In this document: piece by piece, positions 7,784-15,329 of the stretch
Numbering within the stretch: position 1 is the first letter of the stretch
Layout: each line of letters begins with the position of its first letter
Source of the DNA: an uncultured Prevotellaceae bacterium
GTDB lineage: Bacteria > Bacteroidota > Bacteroidia > Bacteroidales > Bacteroidaceae
Assembly: GCA_900318995.1 (NCBI GenBank)
Contig: ONMR01000004.1
Span: forward strand, 1-64,000
DNA: 64,000 bases
Direction: 5' to 3'
Translations under genes and position numbers: made by a program
The notes under the pieces: generated by a model
Database searches by the model: none
What the model was told of the DNA's origin: nothing
The model's input: the letters and a program-made list of their open reading frames with translations, nothing else

Positions 7784-8458
7784 TCAACGGCATGGTCTGA
7801 TGTCAATGACAGTCAGTGTTCCTGCCGTGACTTTGAATTTTACGGAGTAACCGTCAAAATCCAAACCGTATTGGCGGTCAGGATCATCCTGATACCTGGG
7901 ACGCGGATCTTCGGCCAGAATACCCCGGAGCGCCTGGAGCGTTCCGGGTTTTATATTTGCTGCAAATGATTCCGGTATTATCACATCCAGACGGTTCATG
8001 CAGAAGTTACCCGTGAATCCGGGAGTGGCATCGGGCTGACAGTCCGTATAGGGAATATAAGGTTTGATGTCATAGATGGGCGTACCATCCATCAGGTCGG
8101 CTCCGCTTACATGCAGCACCGGACCTTGAGGGGTACAGGTCTCTATGGATTCAAGCCTTACGCACGAGAGACCGATAGGGTTTGGACGGAATGGCGAACG
8201 GGTGGCGAAAACTCCGATGCGGGTGTTGCCTCCAAGACGTGGAGGACGTACCGTGGGTGACCACTCCTGACGTACTGCTTCCGAGAACTCCCAGATCAGC
8301 CAAATGTGGCTGAACCCTTCAAGTCCACGCAGGGCGTCGGCATTACGGTACAGGGGCTCAAATACTATAGTTGCCTTGAGCTCGGGAACCAGACCACTCT
8401 GTCTTGGTATGCCGAACTTGGTCGGAAAACCTGTATGTATGGTAGCTATCGGTTTCAT
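7784..8458 (-). CDS. trmO: tRNA m6t6A37 methyltransferase TrmO
   Basis: Methylates N6 of t6A37 in threonine-decoding tRNAs using SAM. The 224-residue length and the motifs GFPTKFGIPRQSGL, FSHIWLIWEFS, GVFATRSPFRPNPIGLS and DLMDGTPIYDIKPYIPYTD are diagnostic of the TsaA/YaeB family, including the small C-terminal domain (DPRPRYQDDP). A TACCTTCG motif lies upstream on the minus strand. Neighbours have no evident link. Confidence 0.94.
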   Translation of the reverse strand: MKPIATIHTGFPTKFGIPRQSGLVPELKATIVFEPLYRNADALRGLEGFSHIWLIWEFSEAVRQEWSPTVRPPRLGGNTRIGVFATRSPFRPNPIGLSCVRLESIETCTPQGPVLHVSGADLMDGTPIYDIKPYIPYTDCQPDATPGFTGNFCMNRLDVIIPESFAANIKPGTLQALRGILAEDPRPRYQDDPDRQYGLDFDGYSVKFKVTAGTLTVIDIRPCR

Positions 8459-8475
8459 TTTAGGCTATGCAGGAA

Positions 8476-8504
8476 CGAAGGTACAAAAAAAAGGATTAGA
8501 TTTG
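8476..8504. promoter_or_regulatory. Divergent -7 motifs (trmO / sensor operon)
   Basis: Minus-strand TACCTTCG (8476-8483) faces trmO. Plus-strand TAGATTTG (8497-8504) is 18 bp before the first gene of the kinase operon. Both fit TAnnTTTG/TAnnTTCG. No convincing -33 box is present. Confidence 0.5.
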
Positions 8505-8522
8505 TAGGTTACAGTTGTCGAT

Positions 8523-9284
8523 ATGCACTATATAAGAGTATTAATGATGTCCATACTGATAGGCCCGGGTTGTCTGGGCGGCTTGTCAGCACAGGTGCTT
8601 CCGGTGCTGAACAGTTTCAGTAACCGGAATTTCAAGGGAACGGTCGATGTGTCATGGCCGGTCTTGTTTGAAAGGTGCACTTTTACGACAGACAGCATCG
8701 TTCTGCGTCATTCATACGGAGCGGTGTTCAGGAACTGCAAATTTGAATGCACAGACGGAGTGCTGTTTATCGCGGAGAGCGGAGACGGTATCATTCTGGC
8801 CGATTGTGACATTGATGGATGTAAGGCTTTCAGGTTCAGTAGGACACCCGGTCTGTCAGACCGGAATTATGTTACAGATGTGAGACTGGACGGCGAAGAG
8901 TATTCTGTGCCTGATGACCAGGAGACTATAACGGAAATCGACGGACTTGAATTGGGGGAGAGAGTTACAGGCGGTTTGTCCGGGCCTCTGGTAATGATGA
9001 TGAGCGCCGACAGAAACATTCTGAAACACGGCGAGAGTACAGAACTGAGAGTGAGAGGCCTTGAACAAGGGATGTTCGTAGGATGGCGTTCATCTGAATC
9101 GGATGTACGCATCGTTGTGGAAGGTGACGGATACAGTTGCCGGGTTTATGCTCCCGATTCCATCGGCAAACAGGAAAACGTTATTATATCAGCATATACC
9201 GAATACGGACTGGAGGCTGCATGCCAGCTCCAATTGATGCCTGATACGCAATCGGTTAATGTGAGAAAGAAGAGGAAAGGATGA
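8523..9284 (+). CDS. Secreted beta-helix/Ig-like protein of the kinase operon, function unknown
   Basis: I do not recognise a named family. It has a signal peptide of about 23 residues (SILIGPGCLGGLSA/Q). About residues 30-110 show short repeated strands with buried Cys/Phe residues (FERCTFTT, FRNCKFEC, LADCDIDG), which resemble right-handed beta-helix coils. About 150-240 read as an Ig-like domain (ILKHGESTELRVRGLE, YSCRVYAPDS). The C-terminus is basic (VRKKRKG). Its last codon and stop overlap the kinase start by 4 bp (ATGA), so the two are translationally coupled. An extracytoplasmic ligand-binding or accessory role for the kinase is inferred from that coupling only. Confidence 0.7.
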   Translation: MHYIRVLMMSILIGPGCLGGLSAQVLPVLNSFSNRNFKGTVDVSWPVLFERCTFTTDSIVLRHSYGAVFRNCKFECTDGVLFIAESGDGIILADCDIDGCKAFRFSRTPGLSDRNYVTDVRLDGEEYSVPDDQETITEIDGLELGERVTGGLSGPLVMMMSADRNILKHGESTELRVRGLEQGMFVGWRSSESDVRIVVEGDGYSCRVYAPDSIGKQENVIISAYTEYGLEAACQLQLMPDTQSVNVRKKRKG

Positions 9285-12200
9285 GGCACTGTAAGATAAG
9301 GTATGTGGTTTTGACTGTGCTGTGCTGCATTGCGGTTAGCAGACAGGCTGCGGCAAAGAGCTCCGGGGGCATGGCGTTTGACCTGAATGAGAGAGCCATT
9401 TCTTATCTTTGGAATAACCTGGATTCGGCCGAGCAGTATGCCAGGTATGCCCTTGAGGTGTCGGGCCGCCATTCTGATGAGCGTGCCAAAGCGGTCAATA
9501 CTCTGGCCCGTATAGCTTTCATGAGGATGGACTTTACCCGTTCATGGGAACTTTACAGTTCAGTGCCCGCTATCACCAGAAATATGCTTGAGGTAGTGGC
9601 ATCGGAGATAGGCTTGATGCGCATATGCCAGCGTACATCGGACAATGTGTCTTTCTACGAATACAGGAACAGGATCCTGTTGGACCTGCGGGCATTGCAT
9701 GAGGAGCAGGAGACTCTGAATGATGCCCAGACTGAACGTTTGCTGTCATTGGAACGGTCGTTCAGGATGGAATCGGCACGATACTGGTTTGAGTTGGAGC
9801 AGTTGGGTCTGGCAGGGCATGAGATGTCTTATGTGGTTGCCGATAATCTTCTGCGTGACGACCATGACCGGTACCTTACATATACTTATATGCGGGGCCT
9901 CGGTATCGGGTTGGATTCTTATGGCAGCGAGGATCTGCTGTCCCAAAGGCTGCGCAGCCTTGACAACTGTCTGCGTGGTGCAGTCAGATACAATAATGTG
10001 AGGATGCAGGCTCTGAGCATAAGCGCCATCTGCTCCCTGTTGCTGGAATATGGACCGGCCAATGTGCTGTCGGGTGTGAGCGATGAGATGCTTTCACGCC
10101 TGAACGCGTCCGATGTGCAGCCTGAACTGCTCCCTACACAGCTTGCTCTTAAGGCCTTGCAGCTTTCGGCATCATATGGAGGACAGTATGAAATAATAGA
10201 GAGTGAGAGACTGCTGGCATCATGTTATATAGAGCGCGGATTGTACGGGGAGGCTCTCGGGGTATTGTCCAAGGCTCTTGAGATGCTCAATGACAATCTG
10301 CGGCTTAACAGCGCCGGACAGGTTAGCCTTGAACCCCTGGCGATGTTCAGGGATGATGATCTGATAGCTGAAGAGGAGTGGATGGCAGCGATGCCGCACG
10401 GGGTTGTGCCGGAGTGTCTCTCTTCATTGCGCGAGCAGATGAGCCTTACCTATTCGGGTCTTGACAATAAGCGTGCCTCGGATTATAACAGGACAGTCTA
10501 TCTGGAAATACAGAAAACAATCCGTCTGGACCGAAGATATGAGGCTCGCAATATCCTTCTGCGACGCTCCAATATGCGCCTGACCGGTATGCTTTATGCT
10601 GTGGCAGCGGCCATCCTGCTGTTCGTCATTTTCATCCTGTTGTTCCACAAACGTATCAATGCGGCTAACAACAGGTATGTCGAGATGATAAAGAGGACTG
10701 TAGGGCTATGCGAGACTATATTGCGACCGGTCCCGGCGGGCACCGATATCATTGAGTGGCTGAACAGCGTGGCGGCTCCCGAGTTGAAAGATATGACGGG
10801 GGCTGAATCAGTAACTATTGATGAGAATGCAGGGATATCGGCATCATGGGGCGTAAAACGGGCAAGTAGGGATGACAGGGCATTCCTTAACACAGTGGTT
10901 CCGTACCTGAAGGCCGCCCTCCGTAACGCCGATGAGCTGGTGGGACAGGCGGACCGTCTCAAACAGGCGGAGAAACAGCATTATCTGTATAGCCTGCATG
11001 CAGAGAACAATAAACGCGAGAATCTGGCGCGTAAGACATGCTGCCAAGTGGTTGCAGAGTGTCTGCCATATATAGACCGCATGCGCTCGGAGATAGACCA
11101 CTTGGCCGATATGCCTGCAGACAGCGATCAGTATGCCCAGAGTCTTGAGTACGTACGTGAACTGGCTGAGCGCATCAATCAGTACAACGAGCTGCTCTCC
11201 GGATGGATTCGCATCCGTCAGGGTGTCGTTGCATTGAACATTGAGTCTTTTCCTGTGCAGGAGCTGTTTGATATTGTCGGTCACAGCAGCCGAAGTTTCA
11301 TGCAGAAGGGTTTGGAACTGAATGTAAAGGAGACTGACGCCGTAGTCCGCGCGGACCGTGTGCTTACGCTGTTTATGATCAATACATTGGCAGACAATGC
11401 CAGAAAATTCACTCCTGCCGGCGGTAGTGTGGTGGTTGAAGCCCTTGAGGGTGATGATTATGTGGAACTGGCTGTCGAGGATACAGGGTTCGGAATGAGT
11501 GCGGATGATGTGCGTATGATACGGGATGAAAAGGTATTGGATCCGGACAGAATTGGACAGGGACAACAAAAGGGTAAAGGCAGCGGATTCGGACTCATGA
11601 GCTGCAAAGGTATAATCGATAAATACCGGAAGACTGATGACCTGTTCAATGTGTGCAGTTTCAATGTGGAGAGCACACCAGGTAAGGGAAGCCGGTTCTC
11701 ATTCCGCCTGCCTAAAGGAATAAGACGTATACTTGCCGTGCTGACAGTGCTGTGTTCGGGTCTGACTGGCCTGGCTCAGGAGACCGAAGGTAACAGGGAC
11801 AGCCTGCTGGTGAAAGCTTATGATTATGCTCATCAGACATATCTTTGCAATACGGAGGGACGCTTTGAGGAGGCTCTGTTATATGCTGATTCGGCTTTTG
11901 ATGCCCTGAACAAGGATTATCTGCAGCACAACGGATCGGAAGATATGCTGCTGTCGGTAATTGATGTCCTTGCTCCGGCCGAGACATATTGGCTTGAGGA
12001 GGGATTCGCAACTGATTACGAAACCGTATTGTGGTTGCGCAATGAGATAGCAGTTTCGGCCCTGGCCACTCGTGACTGGGATATCTACCGTTATAATGAT
12101 GACGCTTACCTGAAGCTGTTCAAACTCTATTTCGGCGAGTGGAAGATAGAGGATGATTGCAGGAAACTCCAACATACCAACAGCAACCTGTCTATTGCCG

Positions 12201-13468
12201 TGATTCTGTTTGTGATTGTTTTTCTTATTGTTCTGCTGACAAGATATGTCATGCACTCGCGCCATTGGCTGAAATTCAGAAGTGACTTGCAGCAGACTAT
12301 ACGTGTGGTAAACAGTATATCACGTATAACCGCCGTGACGGACCTTGAAAAATTCAATGCCGATGAGGTGGTGAAACGCCTGGCAGAAGGAATATTCATG
12401 GAACTGGATCACCTTACCGATATGCGTACATTGACTATTACGCTCAATAATGAAGGACGTGTGATCACGGCAACCCATAACGAAGGTGCTGCCGATGAGC
12501 GTCTTGAGGACAGGGTGAATGCATGCCTGGCACAAGGTACCGAACAGAGTTCATCGGACGGCTTGTGCCACGCCCTGCCGTTAGCCCTTTCTGTAGATGA
12601 TGAGGAGCGAATGATAGGCGTGGTCGGATTACGTCTGGAACATGAACCTGACGAAACCTGGACAATAGTGAAGGGAATGGTGGTAAGATATCTGGCAACG
12701 GCTCTATACAGTTGTGTCATACGCTTTGAGGCCGGATTCCATGACATTGAACAGATTGAGGAGGAATCAGAGCGTATCAGGTATGAGGAGAACCGCCTTC
12801 ATGTGAGTAACCTGGTGCTGGACAACAGCCTGTCTACACTGAAACATGAAACCGTATGGTATCCCAACAGGATAGTCCAGATGGTAGAGGGGATTGAATC
12901 CACGCCTGTTTCCGAACGGGTTGCCGGTCAGGTGTCCGATATGAAGGAGTTGGTGGATTATTACAGGGAGATATTCGGTATTCTCAGCCAATACGCATTG
13001 TCACAGACAACCGGACAACTTGTGCACAGGGACGTTTTCACAACCGGTCAACTTGTTGAACGGATATCGGCTTTTGCCAGGAAGGCGCAGCAACGCAACC
13101 GATATGACGGAGAACTGACTGTTGATGTCGGCGACCTGTCTGTGGCGGCTGACCGTGTAATGCTGGATTATCTTATTGAGAGTCTTGTGGGAAAAGGTAT
13201 GGAAGGCGGCGGCAATATGACCCTGAATGCTCTTGACGGAGGACGTTTTGTCAGGTTTGAGTTGCACCGTAAGTGCCAGGCACCGGAGCCCGAGGTTGTG
13301 GACACCCTGTTTACACCACTTCAGAACCGGGAGGACATGGCGTATGTGGTATGCCGTCAGATAATACGCGAGCATGATGAGGCGTTCGGACATCCCGGCT
13401 GCCGTATCAATGCGGAGATTGAACAGGATGGTATTCTTATATGGTTTACTCTGCCTAAAGCGGATTGA
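9281..13468 (+). CDS. Giant double sensor kinase (DUF5112/DUF5113-like)
   Basis: A 1395-residue protein built from two sensor-kinase-like halves. The first half has a signal peptide, a periplasmic TPR-like helical region (about 30-430), a membrane span (about 437-457) and a cytoplasmic ATPase domain with N-box N706, G1 DTGFGM (734-739) and G2 GKGSGFGL (about 765-772). Its expected H-box helix reads RKTCCQVVAECLP and has no phosphoacceptor His. The second half begins at about 813 with a hydrophobic LAVLTVLCSGLTGLAQ stretch, then a periplasmic helical part, a span (about 968-991) and a cytoplasmic part with a plausible H-box, LKHETVWYP (H1189). Its ATPase-like tail lacks N- and G-boxes. Catalysis therefore appears divided between the halves (inference). 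It is followed 14 bp later by its likely response regulator. Family names are from memory. Confidence 0.8.
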   Translation: MRHCKIRYVVLTVLCCIAVSRQAAAKSSGGMAFDLNERAISYLWNNLDSAEQYARYALEVSGRHSDERAKAVNTLARIAFMRMDFTRSWELYSSVPAITRNMLEVVASEIGLMRICQRTSDNVSFYEYRNRILLDLRALHEEQETLNDAQTERLLSLERSFRMESARYWFELEQLGLAGHEMSYVVADNLLRDDHDRYLTYTYMRGLGIGLDSYGSEDLLSQRLRSLDNCLRGAVRYNNVRMQALSISAICSLLLEYGPANVLSGVSDEMLSRLNASDVQPELLPTQLALKALQLSASYGGQYEIIESERLLASCYIERGLYGEALGVLSKALEMLNDNLRLNSAGQVSLEPLAMFRDDDLIAEEEWMAAMPHGVVPECLSSLREQMSLTYSGLDNKRASDYNRTVYLEIQKTIRLDRRYEARNILLRRSNMRLTGMLYAVAAAILLFVIFILLFHKRINAANNRYVEMIKRTVGLCETILRPVPAGTDIIEWLNSVAAPELKDMTGAESVTIDENAGISASWGVKRASRDDRAFLNTVVPYLKAALRNADELVGQADRLKQAEKQHYLYSLHAENNKRENLARKTCCQVVAECLPYIDRMRSEIDHLADMPADSDQYAQSLEYVRELAERINQYNELLSGWIRIRQGVVALNIESFPVQELFDIVGHSSRSFMQKGLELNVKETDAVVRADRVLTLFMINTLADNARKFTPAGGSVVVEALEGDDYVELAVEDTGFGMSADDVRMIRDEKVLDPDRIGQGQQKGKGSGFGLMSCKGIIDKYRKTDDLFNVCSFNVESTPGKGSRFSFRLPKGIRRILAVLTVLCSGLTGLAQETEGNRDSLLVKAYDYAHQTYLCNTEGRFEEALLYADSAFDALNKDYLQHNGSEDMLLSVIDVLAPAETYWLEEGFATDYETVLWLRNEIAVSALATRDWDIYRYNDDAYLKLFKLYFGEWKIEDDCRKLQHTNSNLSIAVILFVIVFLIVLLTRYVMHSRHWLKFRSDLQQTIRVVNSISRITAVTDLEKFNADEVVKRLAEGIFMELDHLTDMRTLTITLNNEGRVITATHNEGAADERLEDRVNACLAQGTEQSSSDGLCHALPLALSVDDEERMIGVVGLRLEHEPDETWTIVKGMVVRYLATALYSCVIRFEAGFHDIEQIEEESERIRYEENRLHVSNLVLDNSLSTLKHETVWYPNRIVQMVEGIESTPVSERVAGQVSDMKELVDYYREIFGILSQYALSQTTGQLVHRDVFTTGQLVERISAFARKAQQRNRYDGELTVDVGDLSVAADRVMLDYLIESLVGKGMEGGGNMTLNALDGGRFVRFELHRKCQAPEPEVVDTLFTPLQNREDMAYVVCRQIIREHDEAFGHPGCRINAEIEQDGILIWFTLPKAD

Positions 13469-13482
13469 AATAGTTACAGTAT

Positions 13483-14202
13483 ATGGAAAGTATCAAGACA
13501 ATTGTAGTCGAGGACGTGTCGCTTGAACTGAAAGGGACACTGTCCATTATCAGAAACGAGATTCCTGAGGTTGAGGTGATAGGAACGGCTCAGACCGAAA
13601 GGGAGTTTTGGACACTGATTGAAGGTGGTGCCAAGCCTGACCTGGTGTTGCTGGACCTGGGATTGGGAGGCTCTACTACCGTAGGCGTTGATATTTGCCG
13701 TAAGCTTGCTGAGATGGGCAGCTGCAAGGTTCTGGTGTTTACAGGTGAGCTGTTGAATGAGAAACTGTGGGCCGATGTGCTTGATGCGGGTGCCCATGGC
13801 ATAGTGCTCAAAACCGGAGAGCTGTTGACACGTACTGAGGTTATGGATGTCATGGCAGGCAAACGTTATGTATTCAACGAGCCTGTCCTTGAGAAACTGG
13901 TGGAACGTTTCCGCAAAGCCGTGAATGATGAGAAACTGCATCGCAGTGCAAGTATCGAATATGAGATTGATGAGTATGATGAAAGGTTCCTGCGCCATCT
14001 GGCATTGGGATATACCAAGGATATGATAAGTGAATTGCGCACCATGCCGTTCAGCAGCAAATCATTGGAGAAAAGACAGGCAGACCTGGTGTCACGCCTA
14101 TTCCCGGAGGGTGAACAGCGCGGAGTCAATGTGACACGCCTTGTGGTTCGTGCCATAGAACTGCATATCATCGATCCGTCAAATCTTGAGCCCGATGAGT
14201 AA
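13483..14202 (+). CDS. Response regulator paired with the double kinase
   Basis: The N-terminal receiver has the acidic pair E10/D11, phosphoacceptor D58 in LVLLDLGLGG, T87 in VFTGE and K110 in GIVLKTGE. The C-terminal part (about 155-235) is helical, with YTKDMISELRTMPFSSKSLEKRQADL where a LuxR-type recognition region would sit, but it diverges from canonical GerE. DNA binding is likely and not certain. It starts 14 bp after the kinase stop, and its own end overlaps the next gene by 8 bp, so it belongs to one operon with both. Confidence 0.85.
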   Translation: MESIKTIVVEDVSLELKGTLSIIRNEIPEVEVIGTAQTEREFWTLIEGGAKPDLVLLDLGLGGSTTVGVDICRKLAEMGSCKVLVFTGELLNEKLWADVLDAGAHGIVLKTGELLTRTEVMDVMAGKRYVFNEPVLEKLVERFRKAVNDEKLHRSASIEYEIDEYDERFLRHLALGYTKDMISELRTMPFSSKSLEKRQADLVSRLFPEGEQRGVNVTRLVVRAIELHIIDPSNLEPDE

Positions 14203-14926
14203 AACGTGGTGGTGGCATCCGGTCATAGTATATCTGCTGCTTCTGACAGTGGTGATACTGGCATCATGGATAGGGAGCATCATGGAGATAAGCATGGTGG
14301 GCGGCAACAGCGAGCTGGCACTTCGAAGCGTGCTGGGCGTACCTGGCATACGCTGGGTAGTAAGATCGGCAGCTTCGTCTCTGGGCACTGCTCCCATAGG
14401 CAATGCACTGATGCTCTTCATGGCATATGGCGCAGCCAAGGGGAGTGGCTTGTTCCGTGCATTCTCCCGGGTGAGGAGCCTGTCACCAAAAGAAACTGTA
14501 GCTTTCTATACCAGTCTCGTGGTACTGACTATATATATTCTACTTATAGTGCTGGGCGTATTTGCGGGAAGCCATCTGCTGTTGGGCGTAACAGGTACTC
14601 TTAAGGGCAGTCCTCTCTATGAGGGACTGATGTTCCTGCTGATGCTTGCGGTATGTCTGCCTTCGCTTGTTTACGGACTCTCTACTGAGACTTTCCGTAC
14701 TGCATATGACTGCGTCAGGGCTTTCAGTACCATCATTGCTCCGTTTGCAGAGTTTCTGGTCACTATGTTGGTGGCTTCACAGTTGCTGCAGACGCTGGTG
14801 TATACTCATATCGACGCTATGTTGGGATTGACCGATGGTACAATGCGTGTTGCTTCTTTCCTGATTTATTGGATACCACTGCCTATTATTCTACTGTTGT
14901 GGCAAAAATCGGGAAAAGAGGTTTGA
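14195..14926 (+). CDS. Miniature AbgT-like membrane protein
   Basis: About 243 residues with roughly six or seven membrane spans. I prefer the ATG at 14195, which overlaps the regulator stop as ATGAGTAA; an ATG at 14186 is the alternative. By eye, LRSVLGVPGIRWVVRSA followed by TAPIGNALMLFMAYGAA matches the N-terminal scaffold of AbgT p-aminobenzoyl-glutamate transporters. LSPKETVAFYTSLVV and the later LVYGLSTETFR and IIAPFAEFLVTMLVASQ match the middle scaffold. The two re-entrant hairpin regions of AbgT that carry the serine-rich binding motifs appear to be absent, so ordinary transport is doubtful. A signalling partner of the adjacent kinase is an inference from synteny. Confidence 0.65.
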   Translation: MSKTWWWHPVIVYLLLLTVVILASWIGSIMEISMVGGNSELALRSVLGVPGIRWVVRSAASSLGTAPIGNALMLFMAYGAAKGSGLFRAFSRVRSLSPKETVAFYTSLVVLTIYILLIVLGVFAGSHLLLGVTGTLKGSPLYEGLMFLLMLAVCLPSLVYGLSTETFRTAYDCVRAFSTIIAPFAEFLVTMLVASQLLQTLVYTHIDAMLGLTDGTMRVASFLIYWIPLPIILLLWQKSGKEV

Positions 14927-14952
14927 AATGTTGAAATAATGCGCTAATTTTG
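14922..14952 (+). promoter_or_regulatory. Promoter TTTG-N19-TAATTTTG ahead of the tRNA-Arg leader
   Basis: TTTG (14922-14925) overlaps the stop of the mini-AbgT gene, and TAATTTTG (14945-14952) follows at a 19-nt spacing. This is a full Bacteroidota consensus. The only downstream gene on this strand is tRNA-Arg, about 240 nt away. Confidence 0.7.
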
Positions 14953-14990
14953 CGGGCGCAAATGGCTCGGTTAACTTCGTTATACCTATT

Positions 14991-15070
14991 GGTTAACTTT
15001 GTTGACCTCACCACGCCACGACAAAGCGTGACTCGGTTAACTTCGTTGACCTCGCCACGCCACGACAAAG
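14991..15070 (+). repeat. Two 36-bp direct repeats in the tRNA-Arg leader
   Basis: Units at 14991-15026 and 15035-15070 differ at two positions (GGTTAACTTYGTTGACCTCR, then CCACGCCACGACAAAG). A third partial unit, CTCGGTTAACTTCGTT, lies at 14966-14981. The period is 44 bp. CACGC and GCGTG around the unit junction can pair. Confidence 0.8.
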
Positions 15071-15173
15071 TAAGCTTGCGCTTACTTGATTCCTTTGGAC
15101 CAACAGAAAAAATGAACGAGTTCCTTTTTTCTGTTAATCCAAATGAATACAAAGAAAACGGTGTTTTCTTTGT
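15068..15173 (+). repeat. Three consecutive hairpins in the tRNA-Arg leader
   Basis: Hairpin 1 (15068-15087) is AAGTAAGC-TTGC-GCTTACTT. Hairpin 2 (15094-15143) pairs TTTGGA..AACAGAAAAAA with TTTTTTCTGTT..TCCAAA, with CC/AA unpaired. Hairpin 3 (15149-15173) is a perfect ACAAAGAAAAC-GGT-GTTTTCTTTGT. The 14927-15191 stretch holds no convincing gene. With the direct repeats it looks like an extragenic palindromic cluster. Confidence 0.8.
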
Positions 15174-15191
15174 TCGTCTGGCTTAAGGCTC

Positions 15192-15265
15192 GGTTCCGTA
15201 GCTCAGCTGGATAGAGCAACAGCCTTCTAAGCTGTGGGTCTTGGGTTCGAATCCCAACGGAATCA
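15192..15265 (+). tRNA. tRNA-Arg(TCT)
   Basis: Cloverleaf: acceptor GGTTCCG/CGGAATC (one G-T pair), D-arm GCTC/GAGC, anticodon stem ACAGC/GCTGT with loop CTTCTAA (anticodon TCT at 15226-15228), T-arm TTGGG-TTCGAAT-CCCAA and discriminator A. CCA is not encoded. Confidence 0.95.
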
Positions 15266-15321
15266 CGAAACCAAAAAAGAGAGGATGACCGTCCGGCCAT
15301 CCTCTCTTTTTTGGTTTCGTG
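15264..15321. terminator. Bidirectional terminator, tRNA-Arg / GH10
   Basis: A perfect 24-bp stem opens CACGAAACCAAAAAAGAGAG and has a 10-nt loop, with A/T-rich runs inside both arms. It starts on the last two bases of the tRNA and ends 9 bp before the xylanase stop, so it should terminate both converging transcripts. Confidence 0.92.
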
Positions 15322-15329
15322 GGTTATGA

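Noticed and set aside
14991-15070. CRISPR array
   Set aside because: Only two near-full units with an 8-bp gap, no spacers of regular length and no cas genes.
14950-15186. Overlapping open frames in the tRNA-Arg leader
   Set aside because: The frames are produced by the direct repeats and hairpins; no leader, domain or conserved start is visible.
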